A stretch of DNA of 64,000 nucleotides from a bacterium (GTDB lineage: Bacteria > Zixibacteria > MSB-5A5 > GN15 > FEB-12): positions 496,001-560,000 of the forward strand of contig JAHLKV010000003.1 of assembly GCA_020444475.1 (NCBI GenBank), written 5' to 3'. The notes below the pieces were generated by a model that was given only the letters and a program-made list of their open reading frames with translations, did not search any database and was not told the origin of the DNA. Below are positions 34,527 through 44,653 of this stretch, in pieces (position 1 is the stretch's first letter; the number at the start of each line of letters is the position of its first letter). The position numbers were made by a program, and so were the translations under genes.

Positions 34527-37310
34527 TCATCCCCGGATCACCAGCCGGGCGGTTTCTTTCACGATCGGATCGCTATCGTCGCACGCCGCACCGATCTTCC
34601 TTTTGATCCCGTCGGAGGTGGTCGTCCCGGACGCATAGATGGCACAGGCACGGAGCCAGTCGTCTTTGCCGTCTATCAGGAACGCCAGCGCTTCGTCACG
34701 GGTAGTGATTGCGGCGCTGACGAACTCCCGGCCCTGGCGAAGAATCGACTCCGTGGAATCCTCATCGACAATCGGAAGCAGCATGCGTTTCAAATCATTA
34801 CGCAGCAGATTGTCGAGGAACTCCACCGCGCTCGCCCGAAGCACGCTTTTCCGACTGACGATTCCGAGATAGGCGCTGTAGATATCGTTCGGGGGATACG
34901 CCAGTCCCAGCAGGCGGAAAATGCGTTCGAGATTGGCATCCTGCTGCTCGATTAACGCCCGCTTCAACAGATCATTCGCCTCGTTCTTCGGCGCCGTGCG
35001 GTTGCAGTTCAGCACCTGCAGAATCTCATAGTATGCCCGCGTCTCCTCCAGCAGGGCACGGTCGACAGCACCTTCATCGAAAACGAGGTCGGGGTTCTTC
35101 ACTCGCAGGCTGTTCAGCCCCTTCACGATCGAGTACTTCATGCGCGGCCGCGCATCGGCCAGCGCCAGCGTGAGCGCATCCACCGACTGCTGATCAGGGA
35201 TACCGGCGATAACCCGCGGAATGTGTCGACGTATGGACAAATCGACCGTCGGGTCGATCATGTAGTCGTACAGCGTACCGAGTATGGTGGTTCCGTAGCT
35301 GACCAGCGAACGTCGCGCCGCCGCCCGCAGCGGCTGCACCGCGAGCTGATTGATCAGATGTGACACCAACTCGCGATCACGAATGCGACCCACCGCCAGC
35401 AACGCTTCCCGACGAACCTCCACCGACTCATCATCAAGCAGGCGCTGCACGAATCCCCTGAACTTCATGTGCCCGAGGGCACCGAGAGACCGAGCCACCT
35501 GCAGTCTGATCTCCCTCGCCTGGTCCGTCCGATCGAGCAGCGCGCCGATCAGATCGCTCGTTATCAGTTCCTGCTCCTCTTTCGTCCCGTATTCGGCGAT
35601 GCAACTCAGGGCGGTACATTGCAGGAGAGGATCATCGATTCTCAGATACCCATCGATCAACCCGGCACGGTCGCGGTCGAACAGATAGAGATAGTAAAAC
35701 GCCTCCCGCCGCACCGAGTAGTCCGGATCGACCAGGGCCGGCTTCACCTGTTCAATGGTTGTCTCGTCGCCGTTTCTCTGAAGCACCTTCAGGGCCTTGA
35801 GTCGCACCTCGGCATCGTCGCTCTGAAGCAGCGGCAGCGCATGCGCCACCAGTGTCTTGTCCTGTATCGAGGCCAGCATATCCAGCGCGTACGAGACTTC
35901 TCTCGCACTCCCCGAGTCGAGCGAATGTACCAGCGCCTTCATGGTCGACGACTCGGCGATGTTGATTCTGATTTCACCGGGGTCTATGGTCCGACGCTGC
36001 AACGCTGAGCGGAACGTATTCACATACTCCTTCCGCATCAACAGCGACATGCCTATCCAGATAGCCAGCAAGGCGACCACTACGATGCTGAACTTCCACA
36101 TCTCTTTCGTCGGATCGGTCCCCTGGAAATCGAATATCCAGATGAAGAACAGCAGCAAGCCGCCCGCCACACCCCGGAACCAGCGGTCCACGAGCACGTC
36201 GATAAACACCTTTGTCTTCTTCTTGACGTCGAGCGGTATCGGAAGGAACAGCAGCTCTCGACCGGTTTTGTCGAGCGAATACCGGAGGGAACCATCGGCG
36301 CCCCGAAGCAACACGGCGGCCGTCAGGCCGGCCGATAAGAGCATCGTCACCGAGCCGATCAGCATCCCGACCGGAAGAAACAGTATTATCCCCCCCACAC
36401 CCAGCCGCCTCAGAACGCCATAGCTCAAGAACAACTGCAGCAAAAGCGAGACAAGGGACAACCGTCCGTAGAATGTCCCGAAAAACGCCCCCAGCTCCTG
36501 CGGCGTATCGAACGATACTTTGGCTATCGCTTTGAACTGCCAGTCGGCGAACGATGCCACGATCATCGCAATCGAAATGATCCCTACCATCAACAGCAGA
36601 TGGCGCGATCGCGCCACGACGTTGTACAGATCGAGCATGCTCTCATGCTTGCCGGAATCTTTTCCCGGTCGCGACTGTTCTTCCAGCTCCTCACGCCGCT
36701 TCCGACGCACCAGATTGGTGAGCACGATACTGATAGCGAGGAACCCGGCGCAAAACAGCAGGAGATTCTCGATTCCCAGCCCAATCACCTCGAACTGCTT
36801 CAGCAGCAGGCTTGTCAGCTCTCCACCGACCCATGCGCCCACAATCGCTCCCAGTCCAAGGAACGGGAAAATTCGTTTGGCCTGCGAAGCCGTGTACACG
36901 CCATTGGCGAGCAGCCAGAACTGCGAGGTCGTCAGGGCCCCATAGATCGATACCCATACGTAAAAGGCGTACGGCACCCACGGGTAGGGAAGCTTGATGA
37001 AAAAGTAGAAGAAAACGAGTGAGCCGATGATGAGAAGCGATGTCGTGTTGATCAACTGGTGCAACTTCAGGCGATGTCCCGCACGGGAGTACATCGTCAC
37101 GATCGGCGCCGCCACGAGCGCCGTCAGGATAAACACCCACGGCAGACGGTCGGCGTCGAACTTGGTGAGGAACAGCGAGTCGCGGGCCGGTTTCAGGAAG
37201 TAGTACGTGATCATGATAGCCAGAATATTGACCAGCATGAGCAGGGTCAGACCAAGCTCCCCGCGCCGAATATCGGCAAACGACCTGATGAAGTTCCGTA
37301 CGGCGTTCAT
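34527..37310 (-). CDS. nucleotide-carrier-like membrane protein with HEAT repeats
   Basis: 927 residues. The first 430 or so hold about twelve hydrophobic helices and resemble the ATP/ADP carrier (Tlc/NTT, MFS-like) family (GLTLLMLVNILAIMITYYFLKPARDSLFL). Residues about 440-927 are HEAT-like helical repeats (e.g. QSDDAEVRLKALKVLQRNG, DDESVEVRREALLAVGRI). Classical carriers exchange ATP for ADP in obligate parasites. A repeat-fused form beside a cyclic-nucleotide-fold protein suggests sensing or regulation rather than energy parasitism; that is inference. Its start lies about 18 bases after the histidine kinase stop. Confidence 0.78.
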   Translation of the reverse strand: MNAVRNFIRSFADIRRGELGLTLLMLVNILAIMITYYFLKPARDSLFLTKFDADRLPWVFILTALVAAPIVTMYSRAGHRLKLHQLINTTSLLIIGSLVFFYFFIKLPYPWVPYAFYVWVSIYGALTTSQFWLLANGVYTASQAKRIFPFLGLGAIVGAWVGGELTSLLLKQFEVIGLGIENLLLFCAGFLAISIVLTNLVRRKRREELEEQSRPGKDSGKHESMLDLYNVVARSRHLLLMVGIISIAMIVASFADWQFKAIAKVSFDTPQELGAFFGTFYGRLSLVSLLLQLFLSYGVLRRLGVGGIILFLPVGMLIGSVTMLLSAGLTAAVLLRGADGSLRYSLDKTGRELLFLPIPLDVKKKTKVFIDVLVDRWFRGVAGGLLLFFIWIFDFQGTDPTKEMWKFSIVVVALLAIWIGMSLLMRKEYVNTFRSALQRRTIDPGEIRINIAESSTMKALVHSLDSGSAREVSYALDMLASIQDKTLVAHALPLLQSDDAEVRLKALKVLQRNGDETTIEQVKPALVDPDYSVRREAFYYLYLFDRDRAGLIDGYLRIDDPLLQCTALSCIAEYGTKEEQELITSDLIGALLDRTDQAREIRLQVARSLGALGHMKFRGFVQRLLDDESVEVRREALLAVGRIRDRELVSHLINQLAVQPLRAAARRSLVSYGTTILGTLYDYMIDPTVDLSIRRHIPRVIAGIPDQQSVDALTLALADARPRMKYSIVKGLNSLRVKNPDLVFDEGAVDRALLEETRAYYEILQVLNCNRTAPKNEANDLLKRALIEQQDANLERIFRLLGLAYPPNDIYSAYLGIVSRKSVLRASAVEFLDNLLRNDLKRMLLPIVDEDSTESILRQGREFVSAAITTRDEALAFLIDGKDDWLRACAIYASGTTTSDGIKRKIGAACDDSDPIVKETARLVIRG

Positions 37311-37328
37311 GGCGTCACGACGTGTGGC

Positions 37329-39572
37329 CTACCGCGGCGCACTCTCGGCCTCCACACGCTTGTCAAGATCGGTTGGTAGTATGATCGTAAACGTCGTTCC
37401 CTTACCGACCTCGCTTGCAACCTCGATTTTCCCGAAATGCTTCTGCACGATCTGGTAGCAGATCGACAACCCCAGGCCGGTCCCCACCCCCACACCCTTG
37501 GTCGTGAAACCGGGATCGAAAATCTTCTCCAGGTGCTCCGGCTTGATCCCGGTCCCCGTATCGGAAATACCGATCCTCACGAGTCCGTCTTTCATCGCCG
37601 TCGTAATCGTGATCGTCCCCTCGCCGACAATCGCCTGACGGGCATTGTTCAGGAGATTGAGGAAGACCTGATTGAGCTGTCCCGGATAGCACGGTATCGG
37701 CGGGAGCTTCCCGAAGTTTCGCACAACCGTGACGTGGTGTTTTATCTCGTGGTGTATGAGCGTGAGTGTATCCTCGATCCCCTCGTGAATATCGACCGTC
37801 TTCAACTCCGCCTCGTCGAGGCGCGCGAAGCTGCGCAGTCTCTTTACGATATTCATGACCCGCTCGGTCCCGCTGCCAATCACCCGGTTGGCGTCATTGA
37901 TAGCGTCGAAATTCCGCTGAAGCATCGCCTCCTGCGGCGCCGTGGCGCTGTCCTCCAGCGCCTCCCTGATATTGCCGAACGCCCGCATCAGCGTGTGATG
38001 CATACTATTGACGGCGCCGATAGGGGTGTTGAGCTCGTGGGCTATGCCCGCCACCAACGATCCCAGCGAGGCCATCTTCTCCGACTGCACCAGTTGCGCC
38101 TGGGTGTCTCGAAGGGTCCTATTGGCCTCGAACAGCTCCCGGTGTGCTTTCTCCAGCTCCCGCGCCCGCTCGAGTTCTCGCGACTGGTGTTCGAGATTCG
38201 CTTCCAGCAGCTTCCGCTTCGTCTCCGCCTGTAGCGCGTCGCGCTCCTGCTCGATCGCACGCGCCGAGAGCACCTCGACCTCCGCCAGGCGCCGCGAGAG
38301 CTCGACATGGGTCGCTGCGAAGCTGCGGGCAAGAAACAGCGACATCGAGACCAACAAAGCGAAAATGCCCCACATGTAGTACGGATAGTAGACCAACTGA
38401 TATCGCTGAATCACCTGTGTGAACTCGGGCAGCATCTGGTAACCGGCGGCGATACAGAACAGGGAATAGCCAACGCCGATTATCCACGCAAATCGCCTCC
38501 TCCGCGCAACCGCCAGGATCACCACGCGGAGTGACTCCACCAGACTGACGAACGAAAATACGTACACCCATGCCAGCGGAAGCCACCACGAAACCGCCAT
38601 GACGACGATACCCGCGATGATCAGCGCATACGCGTATCTCGGCAGCCGCTCATAGAAGATCGAATACAAAACACACGGCCCGGCCACAGCCGTAAGCAGC
38701 AGGAATATCTTGAAGGCCAGCATATGAACCGCAAACGGCGCGAACGACTTCAGCAGCGACAGCTCGGTCGGCATCCAGCAGATCCCGGCAAACGCGAACG
38801 CCAGAACCGCATAGTAGATATTCTCGCGCGCGCTGGGATAGAATACGAAGATGAACAGATGCAGCAAAGCGAGCGACAGCGAAAAAGCCGTGAAAAACGC
38901 CTGGTAGCGACCGCTCGATAAGAGATTGCCGGAGTATCCCCTTACCATCTCGTCAGTGGACCCGACCTTCATGAAGAACCCGGTCTCGCCGCCCCACAAC
39001 CTGATCTGGTACCACCGTTGATTGGAATAGCGCACCGCAATCACGTTCTCTCCGGCCTCAGCAAACACGAACGCGTGCGGCTGTGACCAGGTTCGAATCT
39101 CACTGACTTCGGTGATCTGCGTCGACCCGACAGTCCCGAACGCAAACAAGCGTTCTCCGTTGAGATAGATCTCCGATGCTCCCGCCTGCTCCAGAGTGAG
39201 ACCGAGCGGCATTGCAACCAGGGCTGAATCGACAAACACCTCAAGACGGAACCAGCCGATCCCCGGCCACACCGAGTCGGCGACCTCGTCCTGCCGAAGT
39301 GCCGTGTTCATCAGCCGCCACCCCGAATGATCGAGTTCGGCCGCGGCCCAGGCCGGATTGTCACCGGGATGATACCGCCACTCACCGCCGAATGCGCACT
39401 CGCGCTCGGCGCCCGCCAGCGACTGCGGGGTAAGCACTAACCTGCCGTCAACGACCTGCGCGGAAAGTTGCAGGGCCAACAGGAGAACCAGCCCAACTGC
39501 GGCCGCCAGTCGGACGGCAGGCAGGCGAAAGCGACAAACGCCCGCCTCACATGGTTGTCGGTACTGTTTCAC
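37329..39572 (-). CDS. 7TM-DISM-type sensor histidine kinase
   Basis: About 747 residues. A signal peptide (about 8-38) precedes an extracellular beta-jellyroll domain of 7TMR-DISMED2 style (GGEWRYHPGD, GWFRLEVFVDS, SEIYLNGERLFAFG). Seven helices (about 235-430), a long coiled coil, HisKA (LVAGIAHELNTPIGAV) and HATPase ([33 protein letters not shown]) follow. It probably senses an extracellular carbohydrate-like ligand. I prefer the GTG at 39572, which has GGAGG ten bases upstream, over ATGs at 39602 and earlier, which fall in the hairpin. Confidence 0.85.
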   Translation of the reverse strand: MKQYRQPCEAGVCRFRLPAVRLAAAVGLVLLLALQLSAQVVDGRLVLTPQSLAGAERECAFGGEWRYHPGDNPAWAAAELDHSGWRLMNTALRQDEVADSVWPGIGWFRLEVFVDSALVAMPLGLTLEQAGASEIYLNGERLFAFGTVGSTQITEVSEIRTWSQPHAFVFAEAGENVIAVRYSNQRWYQIRLWGGETGFFMKVGSTDEMVRGYSGNLLSSGRYQAFFTAFSLSLALLHLFIFVFYPSARENIYYAVLAFAFAGICWMPTELSLLKSFAPFAVHMLAFKIFLLLTAVAGPCVLYSIFYERLPRYAYALIIAGIVVMAVSWWLPLAWVYVFSFVSLVESLRVVILAVARRRRFAWIIGVGYSLFCIAAGYQMLPEFTQVIQRYQLVYYPYYMWGIFALLVSMSLFLARSFAATHVELSRRLAEVEVLSARAIEQERDALQAETKRKLLEANLEHQSRELERARELEKAHRELFEANRTLRDTQAQLVQSEKMASLGSLVAGIAHELNTPIGAVNSMHHTLMRAFGNIREALEDSATAPQEAMLQRNFDAINDANRVIGSGTERVMNIVKRLRSFARLDEAELKTVDIHEGIEDTLTLIHHEIKHHVTVVRNFGKLPPIPCYPGQLNQVFLNLLNNARQAIVGEGTITITTAMKDGLVRIGISDTGTGIKPEHLEKIFDPGFTTKGVGVGTGLGLSICYQIVQKHFGKIEVASEVGKGTTFTIILPTDLDKRVEAESAPR

Positions 39573-39588
39573 CAGGTCAACACCTCCA

Positions 39589-39628
39589 GCAAACGGCCGC
39601 ATAGCTTGAGCGATGGGCGGCCGTTTGC
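39589..39628 (-). promoter_or_regulatory. large inverted repeat before the 7TM kinase gene
   Basis: A perfect 12-bp inverted repeat, gcaaacggccgc (39589-39600) and gcggccgtttgc (39617-39628), with a 16-base spacer. It lies immediately upstream of the ribosome site of the 7TM kinase gene. No T-run follows, so it is more likely an operator or leader structure than a terminator. Confidence 0.5.
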
Positions 39629-39695
39629 ACCGACATGATAACCGACTCATCAGGCAGAGGACAAGCAAAGAAACGCGACGCTTTCCCGCCGGGGC

Positions 39696-39729
39696 AAAAA
39701 GAAAGGCGCCCGGCCTGGAGCCGGGCGCC
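39696..39729 (-). terminator. intrinsic terminator of the Ser/Thr kinase operon
   Basis: A perfect 10-bp stem (ggcgcccggc / gccgggcgcc, 39705-39714 and 39720-39729) with a 5-base loop and TTTCTTTTTG on the minus strand. It lies 42 bases after the kinase stop. Confidence 0.92.
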
Positions 39730-39770
39730 CAATATCGCTACAACCGTACCCATCGTGGCCGAATCGCAGT

Positions 39771-42700
39771 CTAACTTGTCAATTGCGACAGGCGCTTCTT
39801 CGCATCGGCAATCTCGTCAAGCGGTGTATCCGGGTTCGACCAGTACCTGAGCATCTCCTCGAAGTACCCGATAGCCTTCTTCCGATTGCCGAGTTCCTGA
39901 TTGGCGACGCCAAGAAGATAATTCGCCATGAGATAGCTCCAACCCGATCCGGAACGATCCCGACCCTCGACGAGCGACTCGAGCACCTCGGTGGCTTCCT
40001 CATACCGCCCGCTCTTCACCATGAGCTGGCCGACCGAAAAGTCGTTTCCTGAAGATGTCTGTTGGACCTCTTTCAAGAGATAGTAGGCGCGGATCAAGGC
40101 TGCCGTGTCGGATGCTGCGTGCGCCTCGAATAGTGAATCGAGCGCGTCGGCCAGCCCCTGCAATTTGCCGGGAACGCGATCCCGGAAGTCTGACATCTCA
40201 CGGACGAAAATCGGCCGCATTTCCGGTCCGCGCTCGGGATTCATGGCCACCACCTCGATCGGATAGCTCAATCGCTGGAACGCATTTGCCGACTTGTACG
40301 CCTGGTCGAGGTAGTACTGGGCGCTGTCACGCATCCCCAGGACCTCATACAGTCCCCTCAAGGTACCATATGCAGTCGTGACCAAATTGTTGTCGCCGGT
40401 TTCAAGCGATGCCTCCAGCGCTTTGTGCCGCCATTCGATGTTCTTCTTGAACTGCCCCTGCCAGACCGACAGGTTGCCCCGCGTGTTGTAGTAGCCGCGC
40501 ATCTCGTACGGATCGTCTCCGAAGTCGCGCGGGATACGATCCAGCACCTCCTCCGCCTTGTCGAACTCCCGCTTTTGCATGTAGGCGCCGGCCAGCGAGG
40601 TTATCGGATCCGGATCCCTCGGGAAGCGCTCCAGGGCTTCCTCATACAACTCGATCGCATCATCAAACCTGTTCAGGCGGAAGTAGAGCGCTCCCAGTGA
40701 CTGGTAGTAGTCGGCAGTCTCCGGAAAAGCCTCGAGCAGTCTCTCATACGAAGGTATCGCTCCCTCGGGGTTATTCCACTGTGACCGCAAATCCGCATAT
40801 TGCTGCAGAGCAAACGCGTAGTCGGGATCGATCATCAGGACCGTGTCCAACTGGGCGAACGCCTCCACGGTATCGCGCTCGAAAACACTGATAGTGATGG
40901 CATAGAAGGTCCGGCCTTCCTTGTCCTCCGGGTACGTCTCGACATATCGCATGATCTTCTCGTACGCCGGTTCATAGTCCTGGCGCTGCCACAAATCGAC
41001 GTAGATGTCCAGCAGGGAACGTTCGCGGCGCGGCAGTCTGTCCTGATAGATCAAAGCCCGCGACAGATACTCCACGCCCTTCTGCTGTTTCCCCGTGAAG
41101 ATATTGACCATGCCGATTCGCATGTACGGCAGTGCAAAGGTAGAGTCGATTTCGATCGCCTTCTCGAACTGAGCGATTGCCTGCTCCCACTGAGAGGCGG
41201 CAAACAACTCCATCCCCTTGTGATACTCCTTGTACGCCTGCGGCGACGAAGCGAACCGCGAGGCATTGACTCCCCCGCCTTCTCCGGCGTTCTCGACGTC
41301 CAGCGATGCGGCGATCTTCATCGTCAGCGAATCAACCAGCGAGAACGGATCGGAGCCGATCACCTTCTCGCCGAGCAAAATCGTACCCGATGTGATGTCC
41401 TCCAGCCGGGCATCGATACGAATCTGCTCTCCGACCTTGAAAAACGAACCGGAGAGCAGTTTGACGGCCCCCAGCGCTTTGGCTGCCTCGACGTAATCCT
41501 CCCGGGAATAGTCATCGTCACTGTTTACACCGAGGTGGTCGAATATCCGTTCGCGACTGATAATGTTGATAGTGCCGCTCTGCGACAGATCGGTAAGCAT
41601 GATCTCCGGCAACCCCGTCTGCAGCCAGTCAAGCTCGGTATCGCCGGTCTTGTTGGCGAAACTGAGAATCGCCAGCGTATTCAATCCCTTCGACAATTGC
41701 CCCGCCAATGTCACGGCTTTCCGAATCTCATCCGCCGCCGGTATCTCACTCTTGCGATTCGCGTCCGACATATCAAGACACTGCTCGATCAAGCCGCTGA
41801 CAATCACCATCCCGACGAGAATGACGATAACCAGCTTCCACGACAGGTTGATCTTGAACGTTTTGGACTGCTCCGGCAGGCGGTCCGTGATGGTCGACAC
41901 CGTTTCCGTCACGCCTGAGTCGAACTGACGGCGGAGCGACCGAAGATCGACCACCAGATCACGCGTATCCTGGTACCGGTCCGAAGCGTCCTTCTGCAGA
42001 CACTTGGCGATAATACGTTCCAGTTCGGCGGGAATATCGGCGTTTTTGACATGCGGCGGCTCCGGCTGCGACTCGAGAATCTTCGCCAGCGTCGATACCT
42101 GCGTCTGACCCGCAAACGGCATCTCACCGGTCGCCATCTGATACAGCAGGATACCAAACGAGAAGATATCCGAACGGTTGTCCACCTTCTCGCCGCGTAC
42201 CTGCTCCGGCGACATGTACGTCACCGTACCGAGGATCTTTCCCGCCCGCGTCAGCTCCTGGCTGACCGTCCGGGTCGAGTCATCCCCGTCTTTCTCGAAC
42301 TGCACCGGTGATACCGGCTTGGCAAGACCGAAATCGAGCACCTTCGGCTCACCGCTCTCGTCGACAAGAATGTTCTCGGCTTTGATATCCCGGTGGACGA
42401 TCCCCTTCTGGTGTGCCGCGGAGAGACCGGCGGCGATCTTCGACGCATACCGAAGCAGCGTCGCCATGTCCGGCTTCTCTTCCTTGAGAATAGCCGAGAG
42501 AGACCTCCCCTCGATGTACTCCATAACGATGTAGTTTATGTCACGCCCGGAGCCCGGTTCTTTCTCCACACCGAGATCGTAAATTCCCATCACATTCGGA
42601 TGTGATACCTGGGCTGCGGTTTTGGCCTCGCGGTAAAAGCGCTCACGGCGTTCTTCATCGTCGAAATACTCAGCGAGCAGAATCTTCAGGGCTACTTTCC

Positions 42701-42803
42701 GACCCAACTTCTGGTCCTCGGCAAGAAAGACCGCTCCCATGCCTCCTTCGCCGATTTTGCGATCGATTTTGAAATGAGCGAATTGCTGACCGGGTGTTAA
42801 CAT
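39771..42803 (-). CDS. Ser/Thr protein kinase with TPR domain
   Basis: 1010 residues. The Hanks-type kinase domain (about 10-285) has the glycine loop GEGGMGAVF, VALKI lysine, catalytic HRDIKAEN and DFG in VLDFGLAKP; GTVTYMSPEQ marks the activation segment end. One transmembrane helix (about 320-340) is followed by a FlgO/adenylate-cyclase-like domain (NTLAILSFANKTGDTELDWL). TPR-like repeats run from about 520 to the end. The kinase is cytoplasmic with the repeats outside. The ATG sits two bases after the stop of the FHA-phosphatase gene, so kinase and phosphatase are coupled. An intrinsic terminator follows. Confidence 0.92.
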   Translation of the reverse strand: MLTPGQQFAHFKIDRKIGEGGMGAVFLAEDQKLGRKVALKILLAEYFDDEERRERFYREAKTAAQVSHPNVMGIYDLGVEKEPGSGRDINYIVMEYIEGRSLSAILKEEKPDMATLLRYASKIAAGLSAAHQKGIVHRDIKAENILVDESGEPKVLDFGLAKPVSPVQFEKDGDDSTRTVSQELTRAGKILGTVTYMSPEQVRGEKVDNRSDIFSFGILLYQMATGEMPFAGQTQVSTLAKILESQPEPPHVKNADIPAELERIIAKCLQKDASDRYQDTRDLVVDLRSLRRQFDSGVTETVSTITDRLPEQSKTFKINLSWKLVIVILVGMVIVSGLIEQCLDMSDANRKSEIPAADEIRKAVTLAGQLSKGLNTLAILSFANKTGDTELDWLQTGLPEIMLTDLSQSGTINIISRERIFDHLGVNSDDDYSREDYVEAAKALGAVKLLSGSFFKVGEQIRIDARLEDITSGTILLGEKVIGSDPFSLVDSLTMKIAASLDVENAGEGGGVNASRFASSPQAYKEYHKGMELFAASQWEQAIAQFEKAIEIDSTFALPYMRIGMVNIFTGKQQKGVEYLSRALIYQDRLPRRERSLLDIYVDLWQRQDYEPAYEKIMRYVETYPEDKEGRTFYAITISVFERDTVEAFAQLDTVLMIDPDYAFALQQYADLRSQWNNPEGAIPSYERLLEAFPETADYYQSLGALYFRLNRFDDAIELYEEALERFPRDPDPITSLAGAYMQKREFDKAEEVLDRIPRDFGDDPYEMRGYYNTRGNLSVWQGQFKKNIEWRHKALEASLETGDNNLVTTAYGTLRGLYEVLGMRDSAQYYLDQAYKSANAFQRLSYPIEVVAMNPERGPEMRPIFVREMSDFRDRVPGKLQGLADALDSLFEAHAASDTAALIRAYYLLKEVQQTSSGNDFSVGQLMVKSGRYEEATEVLESLVEGRDRSGSGWSYLMANYLLGVANQELGNRKKAIGYFEEMLRYWSNPDTPLDEIADAKKRLSQLTS

Positions 42804-42805
42804 CG

Positions 42806-44653
42806 TCAATCCTTCTTCACTACGAGCATCGTCACGTCATCCGACTGCGGAGCACCCTGGATGAACTCTTCGATATCGCGCCGAATCGCAGTCGTGATAT
42901 CAGCCGGTGTTCCTGCGAGCGCCGCTTTCAGCGACCGCTCGGTGCGCTCCTCGCCATACTGACCGTCGGGACCCTCGGCTTCGGTCACGCCGTCCGAGAA
43001 AACAAACAGCACGTCACCTTCACCAAACGTCGCGGTGGCTTCCTGCCAGGTATTGATATCAAAAGCGCCGATCATGGTCCCCGAAGCTTCCAGCAGCTCG
43101 GTCGTACCGTCCCGGCGAACCAGCATCGGCGGATTGTGACCGGCGTTAATATAGGTCATCGCCTTGCTCTTGCCATCAAGAACTCCAACGAAAAGCGTCG
43201 CAAAATCACCCGGATCGCTGTACATAAACAGCTGCAGCGACACCTGCTCCACCGTCTTGAGCAGATCAAACGGCTTCTGCTTATAGAGGATCCGGAACGA
43301 CGCCAGAATGTTCGCCATCAAAAGCGCCGCCCCCATCCCCTTGCCGGAGACATCGGCCACCAGGAACAACAGCCGGTCGTCGTCGAGCAGGGCGAAATCG
43401 AACATATCACCGCCCACCGAGCGCGACGACTCCAGCGTCGCATGCACCGAGAATCCCGGCAGCTCAGGCTTGTCCACCCGAAGCAGCCTTCGCTGAATCC
43501 CCGCCGCCCGATTCAGCTCAGCGTCGATAATCTGCTTCTCCTGCCGCTCCTCCAGCAGTTCATAGTTCAGCAGCCGCGATGCGATAATATTGCCGAACAT
43601 CGCCAGCAATCGAAGGTAATCGTTGTTATAGCGGTGCAGGGGATTGGTCGTATCGACATACAACACCCCCAGCACCTTGCCCTCGTCGAACAACGGCGCC
43701 GCCATTGCCGATTTCAAATCGGACATGATAATCGACTGCTGCTCGGCATAGCGCGGGTCAACGGTCGGATCACCGACCAGAATCGCGGTCTTCTCGTTCA
43801 GTATCTGCTTGATAATCGTCTGCGAGAGAGTGAACGAACCCATGTCCTTCCCCCCCGGAAGCAGCGTCGCCGCCGTATACACCTGGTCGTCCTCGACATT
43901 GGTGAATAGTATCGCCAGCCGATCAGCCGGCACCACCCGGCTCACCAACTCCAGCGCCCGCTCCAGCATAACCTCCCGAGGCTCCGACAAAACGAGCATG
44001 CGCGCCATCTCGGACAACGCGGGGAACAACTCAGGATTGTCCGATGCCTTCGCCGGCAGCGGCTTCAGCGCCTCATTGATATCCAGAAAAACCGACTTCT
44101 CAGGATCGAAATCGGAAAGCTGCGTGCGGTTTGGCTGCGGTTTCGGCGCCGCAGCGGGCTTCTCACTATCTGATAGCCGGAACTCCGTACTGCCGAACCC
44201 GACCTGGTCTCCGTTTTTCACTTCGGTCCGGGCGGTTATCCGCATCTGATTCACCGAAGTTCCATTATGACTCCCCAGATCGGTCACGAATACCTGACCG
44301 TCGGAACCATCAACCTCGATCTCCGCGTGCCGCCGCGATACCGTACTGTGCGGGACACACAGATCGCTGTCCGTCTTACGCCCGAGCACATAGCGCCCCG
44401 GCTCCAGTCTGAATGTATAATAGTGCTCGCCGTCAGTGCCGATTAGCGATAGCATGTACTGTAGATCCTCTTGTTGTGACAAAGCCTGAAGGGCGCCCCG
44501 TATCTGACGAACAGCCGGACCATTGACCGGCCAGAGATAGTCCTCATACGGCCCGCACTGCTCGCCTGCTTCGGCCTCTAATGTACACTGACGCAACCGC
44601 TTTGACAACCCCTCTTTGCGCCGCAGCGCCGCGTCCCGCCGACTTAGCACCAT
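42806..44653 (-). CDS. FHA-GAF-SpoIIE (PP2C-type) phosphatase
   Basis: About 615 residues. An FHA domain (about 75-160: GRYVLGRKTDSDLCVPHSTVSRRHAEI cut short here as two motifs GRYVLGR and SRRHAEI, then GSHNGT) binds phosphothreonine. A GAF domain (about 215-365) is followed by a RsbU/SpoIIE phosphatase domain (about 400-615: SRSVGGDMFDF, VADVSGKGMGAALLMA, SDGVTEAEG, QSDDVTMLVVK). It probably dephosphorylates partners of the coupled kinase. The start is uncertain: 44653 gives a helical N-terminus, while 44455 (MLSLIGTDG) would start right at the FHA domain. Confidence 0.88.
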   Translation of the reverse strand: MVLSRRDAALRRKEGLSKRLRQCTLEAEAGEQCGPYEDYLWPVNGPAVRQIRGALQALSQQEDLQYMLSLIGTDGEHYYTFRLEPGRYVLGRKTDSDLCVPHSTVSRRHAEIEVDGSDGQVFVTDLGSHNGTSVNQMRITARTEVKNGDQVGFGSTEFRLSDSEKPAAAPKPQPNRTQLSDFDPEKSVFLDINEALKPLPAKASDNPELFPALSEMARMLVLSEPREVMLERALELVSRVVPADRLAILFTNVEDDQVYTAATLLPGGKDMGSFTLSQTIIKQILNEKTAILVGDPTVDPRYAEQQSIIMSDLKSAMAAPLFDEGKVLGVLYVDTTNPLHRYNNDYLRLLAMFGNIIASRLLNYELLEERQEKQIIDAELNRAAGIQRRLLRVDKPELPGFSVHATLESSRSVGGDMFDFALLDDDRLLFLVADVSGKGMGAALLMANILASFRILYKQKPFDLLKTVEQVSLQLFMYSDPGDFATLFVGVLDGKSKAMTYINAGHNPPMLVRRDGTTELLEASGTMIGAFDINTWQEATATFGEGDVLFVFSDGVTEAEGPDGQYGEERTERSLKAALAGTPADITTAIRRDIEEFIQGAPQSDDVTMLVVKKD

